From assembly GCA_036375995.1 (NCBI GenBank), contig DASVBE010000252.1, forward strand, positions 1 through 21,763: a stretch of DNA of 21,763 nucleotides, written 5' to 3'. Made by a program: the position numbers and the translations under genes. Of this stretch, positions 8,015 to 14,372 are shown one piece after another (position 1 is the first letter of the stretch; each line of letters starts with the position of its first letter). Below the pieces are notes generated by a model that did not search any database, was not told the DNA's origin, and worked only from the letters and a program-made list of their open reading frames with translations. Source of the DNA: DASVBE01 sp036375995. GTDB lineage: Bacteria; Actinomycetota; Actinomycetes; Streptosporangiales; Streptosporangiaceae.

Positions 8015-9406
8015 ATGGCAGATCTCACTAAATGGCCGACCTGGGAGATCCAATTCGACCGTAATGGCCAGGTGGAAGCGGCGGCCCGGGCCACTCTCCT
8101 CACCGAGATCCCCGGTGCCGGGCTCACTGACCTCGTGGTGATGAGCCACGGCTGGAACTCGTCGCCGGACCACTCCCGTCGGCTGTATAAGCAGTGGTTC
8201 GGCATGCTGGACACCCTGGTCCCTGACGGCTCCCTGGCCCAGATCGGCACGCTCGGCGTCATCTGGCCGTCGATGCTCTGGCCGGACGAATCCCAGCCGG
8301 GCAGCGGCGGGGGCGGCGGCGCGGCGGGGCTTGGCGGGCCGGGCGGCGGGGATAGCGGAGCCCCGGTGACCGCCCTGAAAGCCGTCTACCCCGATCAGGG
8401 CCAGCAGCAGATCCTCGGCCAGCTGGCCGGCCTGCTCGATGAGCAGTCCGCGGACCCGGCCAAGCTGGCCCAGTTCCGTGCGCTGATGCAGCAACTGGCC
8501 GGCACCGAGCCCGTCCCCGGCCAGGACCCGGACAGTCGGCTGAAAATGCTCGACGACGAGCCGCAGGAGCTCGCGAAGCGGTTTTCCGCCGCCCTTGACG
8601 ATGCCTCCCAGCCGGGGGCCGGGCAGCCGCCCGACCTGGGCGGCGGGGCGGACCTGGGCGGGGGCGCGGACCTGGGCGGGGGCCTGCCGGGGGCGGGCGC
8701 CGACGGCCAGGGCGCCGCGGCCGGGCTTGGCTCGATCACCGGGCAGCTGTGGAACGGAATGAAGGAAGCCCTGCGGCAGCTCACCTACTTCCAGATGAAG
8801 CAGCGCGCTGGCACGGTCGGGCAGCAGGGCCTGGGCCCGTTCCTCGGGGACCTGGCCCGCCGCTCGGCTAAGCTGCGCGTGCACCTGATCGGGCACAGCT
8901 TCGGAGGCCGGCTGGTCTCGTTCACACTGGCCGGCCTGCCCGCCGGGCAGCCGTCCCCGGTGGCCTCGCTGACCCTGCTGGAAGGGGCGTTCTCGCACTA
9001 CGCATTCGCCGCGTCACTGCCGCAAGCCCCCCATCGGTCCGGGGCGCTGAACGGGATGGCGGCCCGGGTCAACGGGCCCCTGCTGGCCTGCTTCTCGTCC
9101 TTCGACCTGGCGCTGGCGATCTTCTACCCGCTGGCCTCGTTCACCTCGGGCGAGGACGCAGCCGGGCTGACCGATGACCTGAAGCTCCAGTACGGCGGCA
9201 TGGGCCACGACGGCGCCCAGGCGATGCAGGCGCCCACGGTCATGGTCAAGAACGTGGGGCAGCCGTACGAGTTTGCGGCCGGCAAGTTCACCAACATCGA
9301 CTGCAGCCCGGTGGTCAAGAAGGGTGACCCGCCGTCCGGCGCGCATAGCGACATCGTGCACAAGGAGCTGGGCTGGGCCATGCTCAAGGCGGCCGGGCTG
9401 GTCTGA
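8015..9406 (+). CDS. Alpha/beta-hydrolase-fold protein with glycine-rich insert, paired with S8 peptidase
   Basis: This 463-aa protein shows an alpha/beta hydrolase core split by a long insert. The N-terminal strand VVMSHGWNSSP has the HGW oxyanion-type motif. The nucleophile elbow is GHSFGG, with Ser at residue 295, and a likely catalytic His is in GAHSDIVH (H444 or H449). Between them lie a Gly-rich stretch (about residues 95-120) and three DLGGGA units at about 207-224. It could be a lipase, esterase or peptidase-like hydrolase; the sequence does not say which. No signal peptide is seen. ATG 8015 has AGGAGGG about 7 nt upstream and is 11 nt after the protease stop, so the two are surely co-transcribed. 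The frame is open upstream to 7439, but that part is inside the protease gene. Confidence 0.85.
   Translation: MADLTKWPTWEIQFDRNGQVEAAARATLLTEIPGAGLTDLVVMSHGWNSSPDHSRRLYKQWFGMLDTLVPDGSLAQIGTLGVIWPSMLWPDESQPGSGGGGGAAGLGGPGGGDSGAPVTALKAVYPDQGQQQILGQLAGLLDEQSADPAKLAQFRALMQQLAGTEPVPGQDPDSRLKMLDDEPQELAKRFSAALDDASQPGAGQPPDLGGGADLGGGADLGGGLPGAGADGQGAAAGLGSITGQLWNGMKEALRQLTYFQMKQRAGTVGQQGLGPFLGDLARRSAKLRVHLIGHSFGGRLVSFTLAGLPAGQPSPVASLTLLEGAFSHYAFAASLPQAPHRSGALNGMAARVNGPLLACFSSFDLALAIFYPLASFTSGEDAAGLTDDLKLQYGGMGHDGAQAMQAPTVMVKNVGQPYEFAAGKFTNIDCSPVVKKGDPPSGAHSDIVHKELGWAMLKAAGLV
8633..8686 (+). repeat. Three tandem 18-nt units coding DLGGGA
   Basis: Units 8633-8650, 8651-8668 and 8669-8686 each begin GACCTGGGCGG and differ at a few later bases. 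They encode DLGGGADLGGGADLGGGL in the linker region of the hydrolase. Replication slippage is the likely origin. Confidence 0.8.
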
Positions 9407-9533
9407 TCTGGGGACCGGGATGAGCGAGGCAGCCGAGACAGCCGCTGTGGCCGACCGGGTGCCGGTCCCGGGTGGAGCGGATGGCCCGCCACCCGGCCTG
9501 CGTACTCCCTGAAGAACTTTTCTTTCCGCGCTT

Positions 9534-9549
9534 CCGCCGCTAGCGGCGG
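9534..9549. other. Perfect 16-nt palindrome at the convergent gene end
   Basis: CCGCCGCTAGCGGCGG covers the stop codon of the minus-strand FHA-ABC gene. It lies in the 133-nt gap (9407-9539) between convergent genes, which otherwise shows no clear gene or U-tract terminator. As it has no loop and no T-run follows on either strand, its role is uncertain; it could weakly aid termination or be coincidental. Confidence 0.3.
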
Positions 9550-11924
9550 GCGGGACGGGTCCGGGCCAGGCGCCGCCAGGTGAGGAGGACGAGCACGAGG
9601 GCGAGCACGGCCTGCATCGCCATCGCCAGCAGCCACTGATGCGGGGTGTGATTCCACAGCGGATCCGGCTTGGTTTCCGGGCCGAGCGGCTGGATGTGGT
9701 TGAGGTCCGCGGTGGACGCTATCGCGGCGAAACCCCACCGGGACGGCGCGAACCAGGACAGCTGCTCCAGGCCGGTGATGCCGTTGATGGCGAACACGCC
9801 GCCGCTCACCACGACCTCGACCAGGACCGCCAGCACGAGCAGCGGCATCGTCTTGTCGGAGGAGTTGACCACCGCGGAGATGAGCAGTCCCAGCACCATG
9901 GAGGCCACCGCGAGCAGCGCCATCGCGGCGATGAGTTCCACCAGCGGATGGGACGTCAGGAAGGCGCCGGAGGGCGGCAGCTTACGGCCGAGCATCCCGA
10001 TGTACACCATCACGACCGCCTGCAGCGCGCTGATCAGGCCGAGGATGACGAGCTTCGACCACAGGTAGGCGCCGGCCGACAGGCCGGCGGCCCGTTCCCG
10101 GGTGTAGATCGCCCGTTCCTTGACCAGTTCCCTGACCGCGTTGGCCAAGCCGACCAGGCAGGCGCTCATGACCAGGATCAGCAGGACGGGCTGGGCGTCG
10201 ACGTTGTCCGGGCCGGTCAGCCCCTTGGCGGCAGGGACGGCCCGGATCAGGCCGCCGAGGACGAACGGCAGCACGGTCAGCACGACCGCGTAGTTGCGGT
10301 CCGCGGCGATGACCGCGAGATACCGCCGGGCCAGGGTGGAGAGCTGGGCCAGGCGGTTCTGTGACCGGGGCGGCGGTGCGGCCCTGGCAGCCGCCGGGGT
10401 GGCCCGGGGTGCCTGCATGGCCGCCGTGACGTACTGGGCGCAGTACGCGGAACTGCGGTACTCCCCCGCCCAGTCCCGGTCCGGCTCGGCCTCGAAGGCC
10501 CGGAACACCTGGGCCCAGCCGGGCTGGCCGAAGTGCTTGAGGCCCTCGGCGGGCGGCCCGAAGTAGGCGATCTTGCCGCCCGGCACGAGGACCAGCAGCC
10601 GGTCGCAGATGTCCAGGTTGGCCACGCTGTGCGTGACGACGATGACCGTCCGGCCGTCGTGGGCCAGGTCGGCCATCATCTCCATGACCGACATGTCCAG
10701 GCCGGGATCCAGCCCGGAGGTCGGCTCATCCAGGAAGAGGAGGGACGGTTTGGTGAGCAGCTCGAGGGCGACGTTGACCCGCTTCTGCTGGCCGCCGGAC
10801 AGCGCCGAAGTGCGGGTCTCTGCGTGCTTCGTGAGGGACAGCTCGCCGAGGACCTCGGTGATGCGCCGGTCGCGCTCGGTCTTGCTGACGTCCCGCGCGA
10901 ACCGCAGCTCGGCGGCGTAGCCGAGGGCTTTCCTGGCGGACAGCTGGGTGTGCAGGATGTTCTCCTGCGGGACCAGGCCGATCCGGTGCCGCAGCTCGTC
11001 GTAGTCCGCGTACAGGTTGCGCTCGTCGTACAGGACCGATCCCGAGGTGGCCGGCCGCATGCCGGTCAGCGCGCCGAGCAGGGTGGACTTGCCCGCGCCG
11101 CTGGGCCCGATCACGGCCAGCAGGCAGCGCTCGCCGAGCGGGAAGCTCACGTCGTCCAGGATCACCTTGCCGCTGGGCAGCCGGACACTCAGGCCGCGGG
11201 CCTCCAGCGACACGTCGCCGGTGTCGATGAACTCCTGCAGCTCGCCGCCGACCAGGCGGAAGGTGGCGTGGCCGATGCCGATGACGTCAGCCTCGGTGAC
11301 CGGGGCGGTGCCGACGCGCTGCCCGTTGACGTAGGTGCCGTTGTGGCTGCCGAGGTCGGCGATCTCGTAGCCGGTGGCGGTCTTGCGCAGTTCGGCGTGG
11401 TAGCGGGAGACGCCGAGGTCGGGGACGACGACCTGGTTGTCGGGGGCCCGGCCGATCCTCAGGACCCGGGCCGGGAGCGGCATGATGCCGCTTGGCCCCT
11501 TGCTGGCCCAGCGGGGCTGCGGGGCGGCGGGGGCCTGGGCCGGGGCCTGGGTAGGCGGGGTGGGGGGCAGCTCGGTGAGGCCGGCGCCGGCGGGCGCGGC
11601 GGCCAGCGAGCAGGACACGACCGGGCCGTTGTCCGGGTGGCCGAGGCGGATCAGGCAGGGGCCGGTGATCGCCGCCCGCTCGACGCGGTCCTGGCCGACA
11701 AACGTCCCGTTGGTGCTGCCGGCGTCCTCCAGCAGCCACTGGCCGCCGTCGGCCCGGAACACCGCGTGCAGCCAGGACACCGTCTGCTCGTTGACCGCGA
11801 GCTCTGACTGGGGGTCGCGGCCGATCCGGTACCTGGATCCTGGCTGCAGAGTCCGGTCGGATCCCTGGACACGGACCAGAAGGGCCGGAGCGACAACGGG
11901 GGCAGCTTCTCGCTCGGCCGTCAC
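9540..11924 (-). CDS. Dual-FHA-domain ABC exporter (ATPase and permease in one chain, Rv1747-like)
   Basis: This 794-aa protein has two phosphothreonine-binding FHA domains, an ABC ATPase and a C-terminal ABC-2-type membrane domain. FHA1 (about residues 30-95) has YRIGRD and GSTNGTF, but SWLH replaces the usual SRxH. FHA2 (about 150-215) has the canonical VSRYHAEL and GSHNGTY. A Pro/Ala/Thr linker with LPPTPPTQ separates them. Walker A is GPSGAGKST (K279), signature LSGGQQKR, and Walker B LLFLDEPTSGLDP. Six or so helices fill about residues 560-785. The architecture matches mycobacterial Rv1747, a cell-envelope exporter whose linker threonines are phosphorylated by Ser/Thr kinases. Similar control is likely here, though no canonical kinase gene is adjacent. 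The start GTG 11924 sits 7 nt after a -10-like element. Confidence 0.93.
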   Translation of the reverse strand: MTAEREAAPVVAPALLVRVQGSDRTLQPGSRYRIGRDPQSELAVNEQTVSWLHAVFRADGGQWLLEDAGSTNGTFVGQDRVERAAITGPCLIRLGHPDNGPVVSCSLAAAPAGAGLTELPPTPPTQAPAQAPAAPQPRWASKGPSGIMPLPARVLRIGRAPDNQVVVPDLGVSRYHAELRKTATGYEIADLGSHNGTYVNGQRVGTAPVTEADVIGIGHATFRLVGGELQEFIDTGDVSLEARGLSVRLPSGKVILDDVSFPLGERCLLAVIGPSGAGKSTLLGALTGMRPATSGSVLYDERNLYADYDELRHRIGLVPQENILHTQLSARKALGYAAELRFARDVSKTERDRRITEVLGELSLTKHAETRTSALSGGQQKRVNVALELLTKPSLLFLDEPTSGLDPGLDMSVMEMMADLAHDGRTVIVVTHSVANLDICDRLLVLVPGGKIAYFGPPAEGLKHFGQPGWAQVFRAFEAEPDRDWAGEYRSSAYCAQYVTAAMQAPRATPAAARAAPPPRSQNRLAQLSTLARRYLAVIAADRNYAVVLTVLPFVLGGLIRAVPAAKGLTGPDNVDAQPVLLILVMSACLVGLANAVRELVKERAIYTRERAAGLSAGAYLWSKLVILGLISALQAVVMVYIGMLGRKLPPSGAFLTSHPLVELIAAMALLAVASMVLGLLISAVVNSSDKTMPLLVLAVLVEVVVSGGVFAINGITGLEQLSWFAPSRWGFAAIASTADLNHIQPLGPETKPDPLWNHTPHQWLLAMAMQAVLALVLVLLTWRRLARTRPARR

Positions 11925-11930
11925 CCACCC

Positions 11931-11936
11931 ACTTTA
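11931..11936 (-). promoter_or_regulatory. Candidate -10 element giving a leaderless FHA-ABC mRNA
   Basis: On the minus strand the hexamer reads TAAAGT (fits TAnnnT). Its last base is 7 nt before the G of GTG 11924, so transcription could begin at the start codon itself. No good -35 is seen at 16-19 nt, and no clear Shine-Dalgarno is placed properly, which agrees with leaderless initiation, a common mode in actinomycetes. Confidence 0.35.
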
Positions 11937-12063
11937 CGTGCCCTTTGCCAGCAAACGGCCCCTCCACCTTTTTCGCTGCGGTTCCGCTGCGGCGGTCCGG
12001 CGCGTGCCGGGTATGACGGTCGCGGCAGTCCGTATCCGGCAGCACAGATGGGAGCTGAACATC

Positions 12064-12177
12064 ATGACCTGCGAGCGCCCGCACACCGTAGTCACCGGGG
12101 CGTCCTCGGGAATCGGCCGGGCGACGGCGCTGCGGCTGCCGGCGCCGGGGGCGCTGGCCGGGACGCAGCCTGGCTAG
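12064..12177 (+). pseudogene. Truncated short-chain dehydrogenase N-terminus
   Basis: The 37-codon frame from ATG 12064 begins with the nucleotide-binding start of an SDR: HTVVTGASSGIGRATALRL, including TGxxxGIG. After that the frame degenerates into PAPGALAGTQPG and stops at TAG 12175. A GGGAG site (from 12050) precedes the ATG, so the original translation signals survive. No continuation of the SDR is visible in the other frames downstream. The complete SDR at 13111 starts differently, so this is not a simple local copy of it. It is most likely the relic of a deleted SDR gene. It is the only gene-like content in the 348-nt gap 11925-12272. Confidence 0.65.
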
Positions 12178-12217
12178 GGCGGGCTGGCCAGGGCGGGCGG
12201 GCTAGGGCCGGGCGGGG
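12177..12217 (+). other. Eight-tract G-quadruplex-forming motif
   Basis: Eight runs of three or more G lie within 41 nt on the + strand: GGG at 12177, 12181, 12191, 12195, 12199, 12205 and 12210, and GGGG at 12214. Intervening loops are 1, 7, 1, 1, 3, 2 and 1 nt. It fits the canonical G3+N1-7 rule with several alternative foldings, and ends 8 nt before a -10-like hexamer. Confidence 0.5.
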
Positions 12218-12225
12218 TGGCCGGC

Positions 12226-12251
12226 GATAATGCTTGTGATCCTCAAGATCA
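12226..12251 (+). promoter_or_regulatory. Candidate -10 and palindromic operator upstream of enoyl-CoA hydratase
   Basis: GATAAT (12226-12231) is a good -10. Its probable start site falls in or beside the inverted repeat TGATC-CTCAA-GATCA (12237-12251, 5-nt arms, 5-nt spacer). A repressor bound there would block initiation. The start codon GTG 12273 is about 22 nt further on. No -35 is recognisable; the G-tract motif occupies that position. Confidence 0.4.
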
Positions 12252-12272
12252 ACTTGGGCCTGGAGCGTGGCC

Positions 12273-13109
12273 GTGACCGATGAGTACCGATTCCGCGCCT
12301 CGCCGTCGCTGACGGGGAACTGGCAGCACTTCCGGTTCGCGGTGGCCGACGGGGTCGCCACGGTCACCCTGGACCGGCCGGAGAAGCTGAACCCGCTGAC
12401 CTTCGAGAGCTACGCGGACCTGCGCGATCTGCTGGCCGAGCTGCCGCATCACACCGACGTGCGGGTGCTGGTCATCCGCGGCGAGGGCAAGGGCTTCTGC
12501 GGCGGCGGCGACGTCAACGAGATCATCGGCGAGCTGATCAAGATGGAGCCGCGGGACCTGATCCGGTTCACGAAGATGACCGGGGACGTGATCCGCGCCA
12601 TGCGCGAGTGCCCCGTCCCGATCATCGCGGCGGTGCACGGCATCGCCGCCGGGGCCGGGGCGGTGATCGCGCTGGCCGCGGACTTCCGGGTGGTCAGCGC
12701 GTCTGGCCGGTTCGCGTTCCTGTTCACCAAGGTGGGCCTGTCGGGCGGGGACATGGGCGCGGCCTACCTGCTGCCGCGGGTGGTCGGGCTGGGGCGGGCC
12801 ACTGAGCTGCTGATGCTCGGCGGGGTCATCGACGCGGCCACCGCGGACCGGTACGGGCTGGTGTCCCGGCTGGTGGGGGACGACGAGATCGGCGGGGCCG
12901 TGGCGGAGCTGGCGCGCACGCTGGCCGGCGGGCCGACGCTGGCGCTGGCGCAGACCAAGGCGCTGCTGACCAGGGAGCTGGACATGCCGCTGGGCGCGGC
13001 GATGGAACTAGACGCGATGACCCAGGCCCTGCTCATGACCACGAAGGACCACGCGGAGTTCCACGCGGCGTTCAACGAGAAGCGGCCGCCGCGGTGGCAG
13101 GGCCGCTGA
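12273..13109 (+). CDS. Enoyl-CoA hydratase/isomerase family protein (crotonase fold)
   Basis: This 278-aa crotonase-fold protein is predicted to act on a CoA thioester. The first oxyanion segment is GKGFCGGGDVNE (about residues 73-83) and the second is HGIAAGAGAVIALAADFRV. In the region after KVGLSGGDMGAAYLLPR, Asp160 stands near where typical hydratases have a catalytic Glu, so it may not be a standard hydratase. GTG 12273 is chosen because TGGAG (12261-12265) is 7 nt upstream; GTG 12267 would be only 1 nt away. The SDR gene starts 1 nt after the stop. With SDR and RidA-like neighbours, the set resembles genes of aerobic CoA-dependent 2-aminobenzoate (anthranilate) or salicylate breakdown; the hallmark monooxygenase and ligase are not in the window. 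Confidence 0.9.
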   Translation: MTDEYRFRASPSLTGNWQHFRFAVADGVATVTLDRPEKLNPLTFESYADLRDLLAELPHHTDVRVLVIRGEGKGFCGGGDVNEIIGELIKMEPRDLIRFTKMTGDVIRAMRECPVPIIAAVHGIAAGAGAVIALAADFRVVSASGRFAFLFTKVGLSGGDMGAAYLLPRVVGLGRATELLMLGGVIDAATADRYGLVSRLVGDDEIGGAVAELARTLAGGPTLALAQTKALLTRELDMPLGAAMELDAMTQALLMTTKDHAEFHAAFNEKRPPRWQGR

Positions 13110-13110
13110 G

Positions 13111-13908
13111 GTGACGGCCGCCGGCGCAGCGACGGCCGCCGGCGCGGAGGCGGCCAGCGGCGCGCGGGTGGCGCTGGTCACCGGGGCCGGGCGGGGCATC
13201 GGGCGGGCGGTCGCGCGGCGGCTGAGCTCGGAGGGACTGCGGGTCGCGCTGGTCGCGCGGGACGCCGGGCAGCTGGCGGAGACCGCCGCGCTATGCGCCG
13301 GTCCCGTGCTGGTCCTGCCCGCCGACGTGACGGACGGCGGGCAGGTGGAAAACGCGTTCGCCGCGGTGGAAGATGCGTGGGGGCCGGTCGAGGTGCTGGT
13401 GGCCGCGGCGGGCGGCGGTTTCTCGGCCCGGCTGGAGGAGACCACCGACGCGGACTGGCATCGCATGATCGATCTCAACCTGACCGCGCCGTTCCGGTGC
13501 GCCCGGCGGGCGGTGCCGGGGATGCGCGCGGCCGGGTGGGGGCGGATCGTGGTGATCGCGTCCACCGCGGCGCGGATCGGCGAGCCGTACATTGCGGCGT
13601 ACGCGGCGAGCAAGCACGGCGTGCTGGGGCTGGTCCGGTCGGCCGCGGCGGAGCTGGCCCGGACCGGGATCACGGTGAACGCGGTGTGCCCGGGGTACAC
13701 GGATACGCCGATGACGGACGGGACCGTGGCCCGGATCGCGGCGGTGTCCGGGCGGAGCGAGGAGAACGCGCGGCAGGCGCTGGAGCGCAAGCAGCCGATC
13801 GGGCGGCTGATCACGCCCGGCGAGGTGGCGGACGCGGTGTGGTTCTGCGTGTCCGCGCCGGCCGTGACCGGGCAGGGCATCAACGTGGACGGAGGAACGG
13901 TGCAGTGA
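13111..13908 (+). CDS. SDR-family NAD(P)-dependent oxidoreductase
   Basis: This 265-aa classical short-chain dehydrogenase is likely a 3-hydroxyacyl-CoA-type dehydrogenase in the same pathway as the preceding hydratase. The cofactor motif is TGAGRGIG (residues 24-31). The triad is S151 (IASTAARIG), Y164 and K168 (YAASK). PG motif VCPGYTDTPM and C-terminal GQGINVDGGTVQ are typical. The usual NNAG is replaced by AAAGGG. The first 18 residues are an Ala/Gly-rich extension coded by a 15-nt direct repeat at 13113-13127 and 13131-13145 (GACGGCCGCCGGCGC). GTG 13111 follows the hydratase stop by 1 nt, and its own stop overlaps the RidA-like start by 4 nt. Substrate is inferred only from context. Confidence 0.92.
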   Translation: MTAAGAATAAGAEAASGARVALVTGAGRGIGRAVARRLSSEGLRVALVARDAGQLAETAALCAGPVLVLPADVTDGGQVENAFAAVEDAWGPVEVLVAAAGGGFSARLEETTDADWHRMIDLNLTAPFRCARRAVPGMRAAGWGRIVVIASTAARIGEPYIAAYAASKHGVLGLVRSAAAELARTGITVNAVCPGYTDTPMTDGTVARIAAVSGRSEENARQALERKQPIGRLITPGEVADAVWFCVSAPAVTGQGINVDGGTVQ

Positions 13909-14306
13909 GCCTGGAACGGGTCAACCCGGCGGAGCTGGCCCCGCCGAAGGGGTTCTCGCACGCCGTCACCGGGCGGGGCACGGTCATCTTCCTGGCCGGG
14001 CAGACCGCGCTGGACAGCGCCGGGAAGATCACCGGTGCGGGCATCACGGCGCAGTTCGAGCAGGCGCTGGGCAACCTGCTGGCGGCCCTGCGCGCGGCCG
14101 GCGGCGAGCCAGGCATGCTGGCCAGCCTGACCGTCTACGCCACCGACATTGCGGACTACCGCGCGCACGCCGCCGAGCTGGGCCAGGTGTGGCGCCGCCT
14201 CGTCGGACGGGATTACCCGGCCATGGCGGTGATCGGCATCAGCCGCCTGTGGGACGAAGAGGCGCTGGTCGAGCTCCAGGGCCACGCCGTGCTGCCGACC
14301 GCATAG
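13905..14306 (+). CDS. RidA/YjgF-like protein lacking the catalytic arginine
   Basis: This 133-aa small trimeric-fold protein belongs to the Rid (YjgF/YER057c/UK114) family. Landmarks are FLAGQTALDSAGKI, QFEQALGNLLAALRAAGG and the C-terminal ALVELQGHAVLP. In imine deaminases the loop reads PARS with an essential Arg; here it reads PAMA, with Met107 at that position, while Glu123 is kept. It is therefore closer to the Rid subfamilies without the arginine, and standard imine deaminase activity is doubtful. GTG 13905 overlaps the SDR stop (GTGA) and has GGAGGA 8 nt upstream. Rid paralogues are recurrent members of aromatic-CoA and anthranilate catabolic operons, where their function is unsettled. 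Confidence 0.92.
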   Translation: MSLERVNPAELAPPKGFSHAVTGRGTVIFLAGQTALDSAGKITGAGITAQFEQALGNLLAALRAAGGEPGMLASLTVYATDIADYRAHAAELGQVWRRLVGRDYPAMAVIGISRLWDEEALVELQGHAVLPTA

Positions 14307-14372
14307 GGCCACCTGACCTGCTGCGCGGCGGACCGACCGGTTAGCGGGTTCGCTGGCGGGTAGCGGCGCGTG

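Noticed and set aside
9421..9512. 30-codon frame starting ATG after the alpha/beta hydrolase gene
   Set aside because: It is Pro/Ala/Gly-rich, has no recognisable motif and only a weak GGGACCGGG upstream; too little to support a small protein.
9534..9549. Palindrome considered as a rho-independent terminator
   Set aside because: It has no loop and no T-run follows on either strand; the T-rich patch at 9518-9525 is on the wrong side for the minus-strand gene and upstream of the stem for the plus-strand gene.
13113..13145. 15-nt direct repeat at the SDR start considered as an insertion or attachment site
   Set aside because: The two copies are in frame 18 nt apart and code a plain Ala/Gly extension; local slippage explains them.
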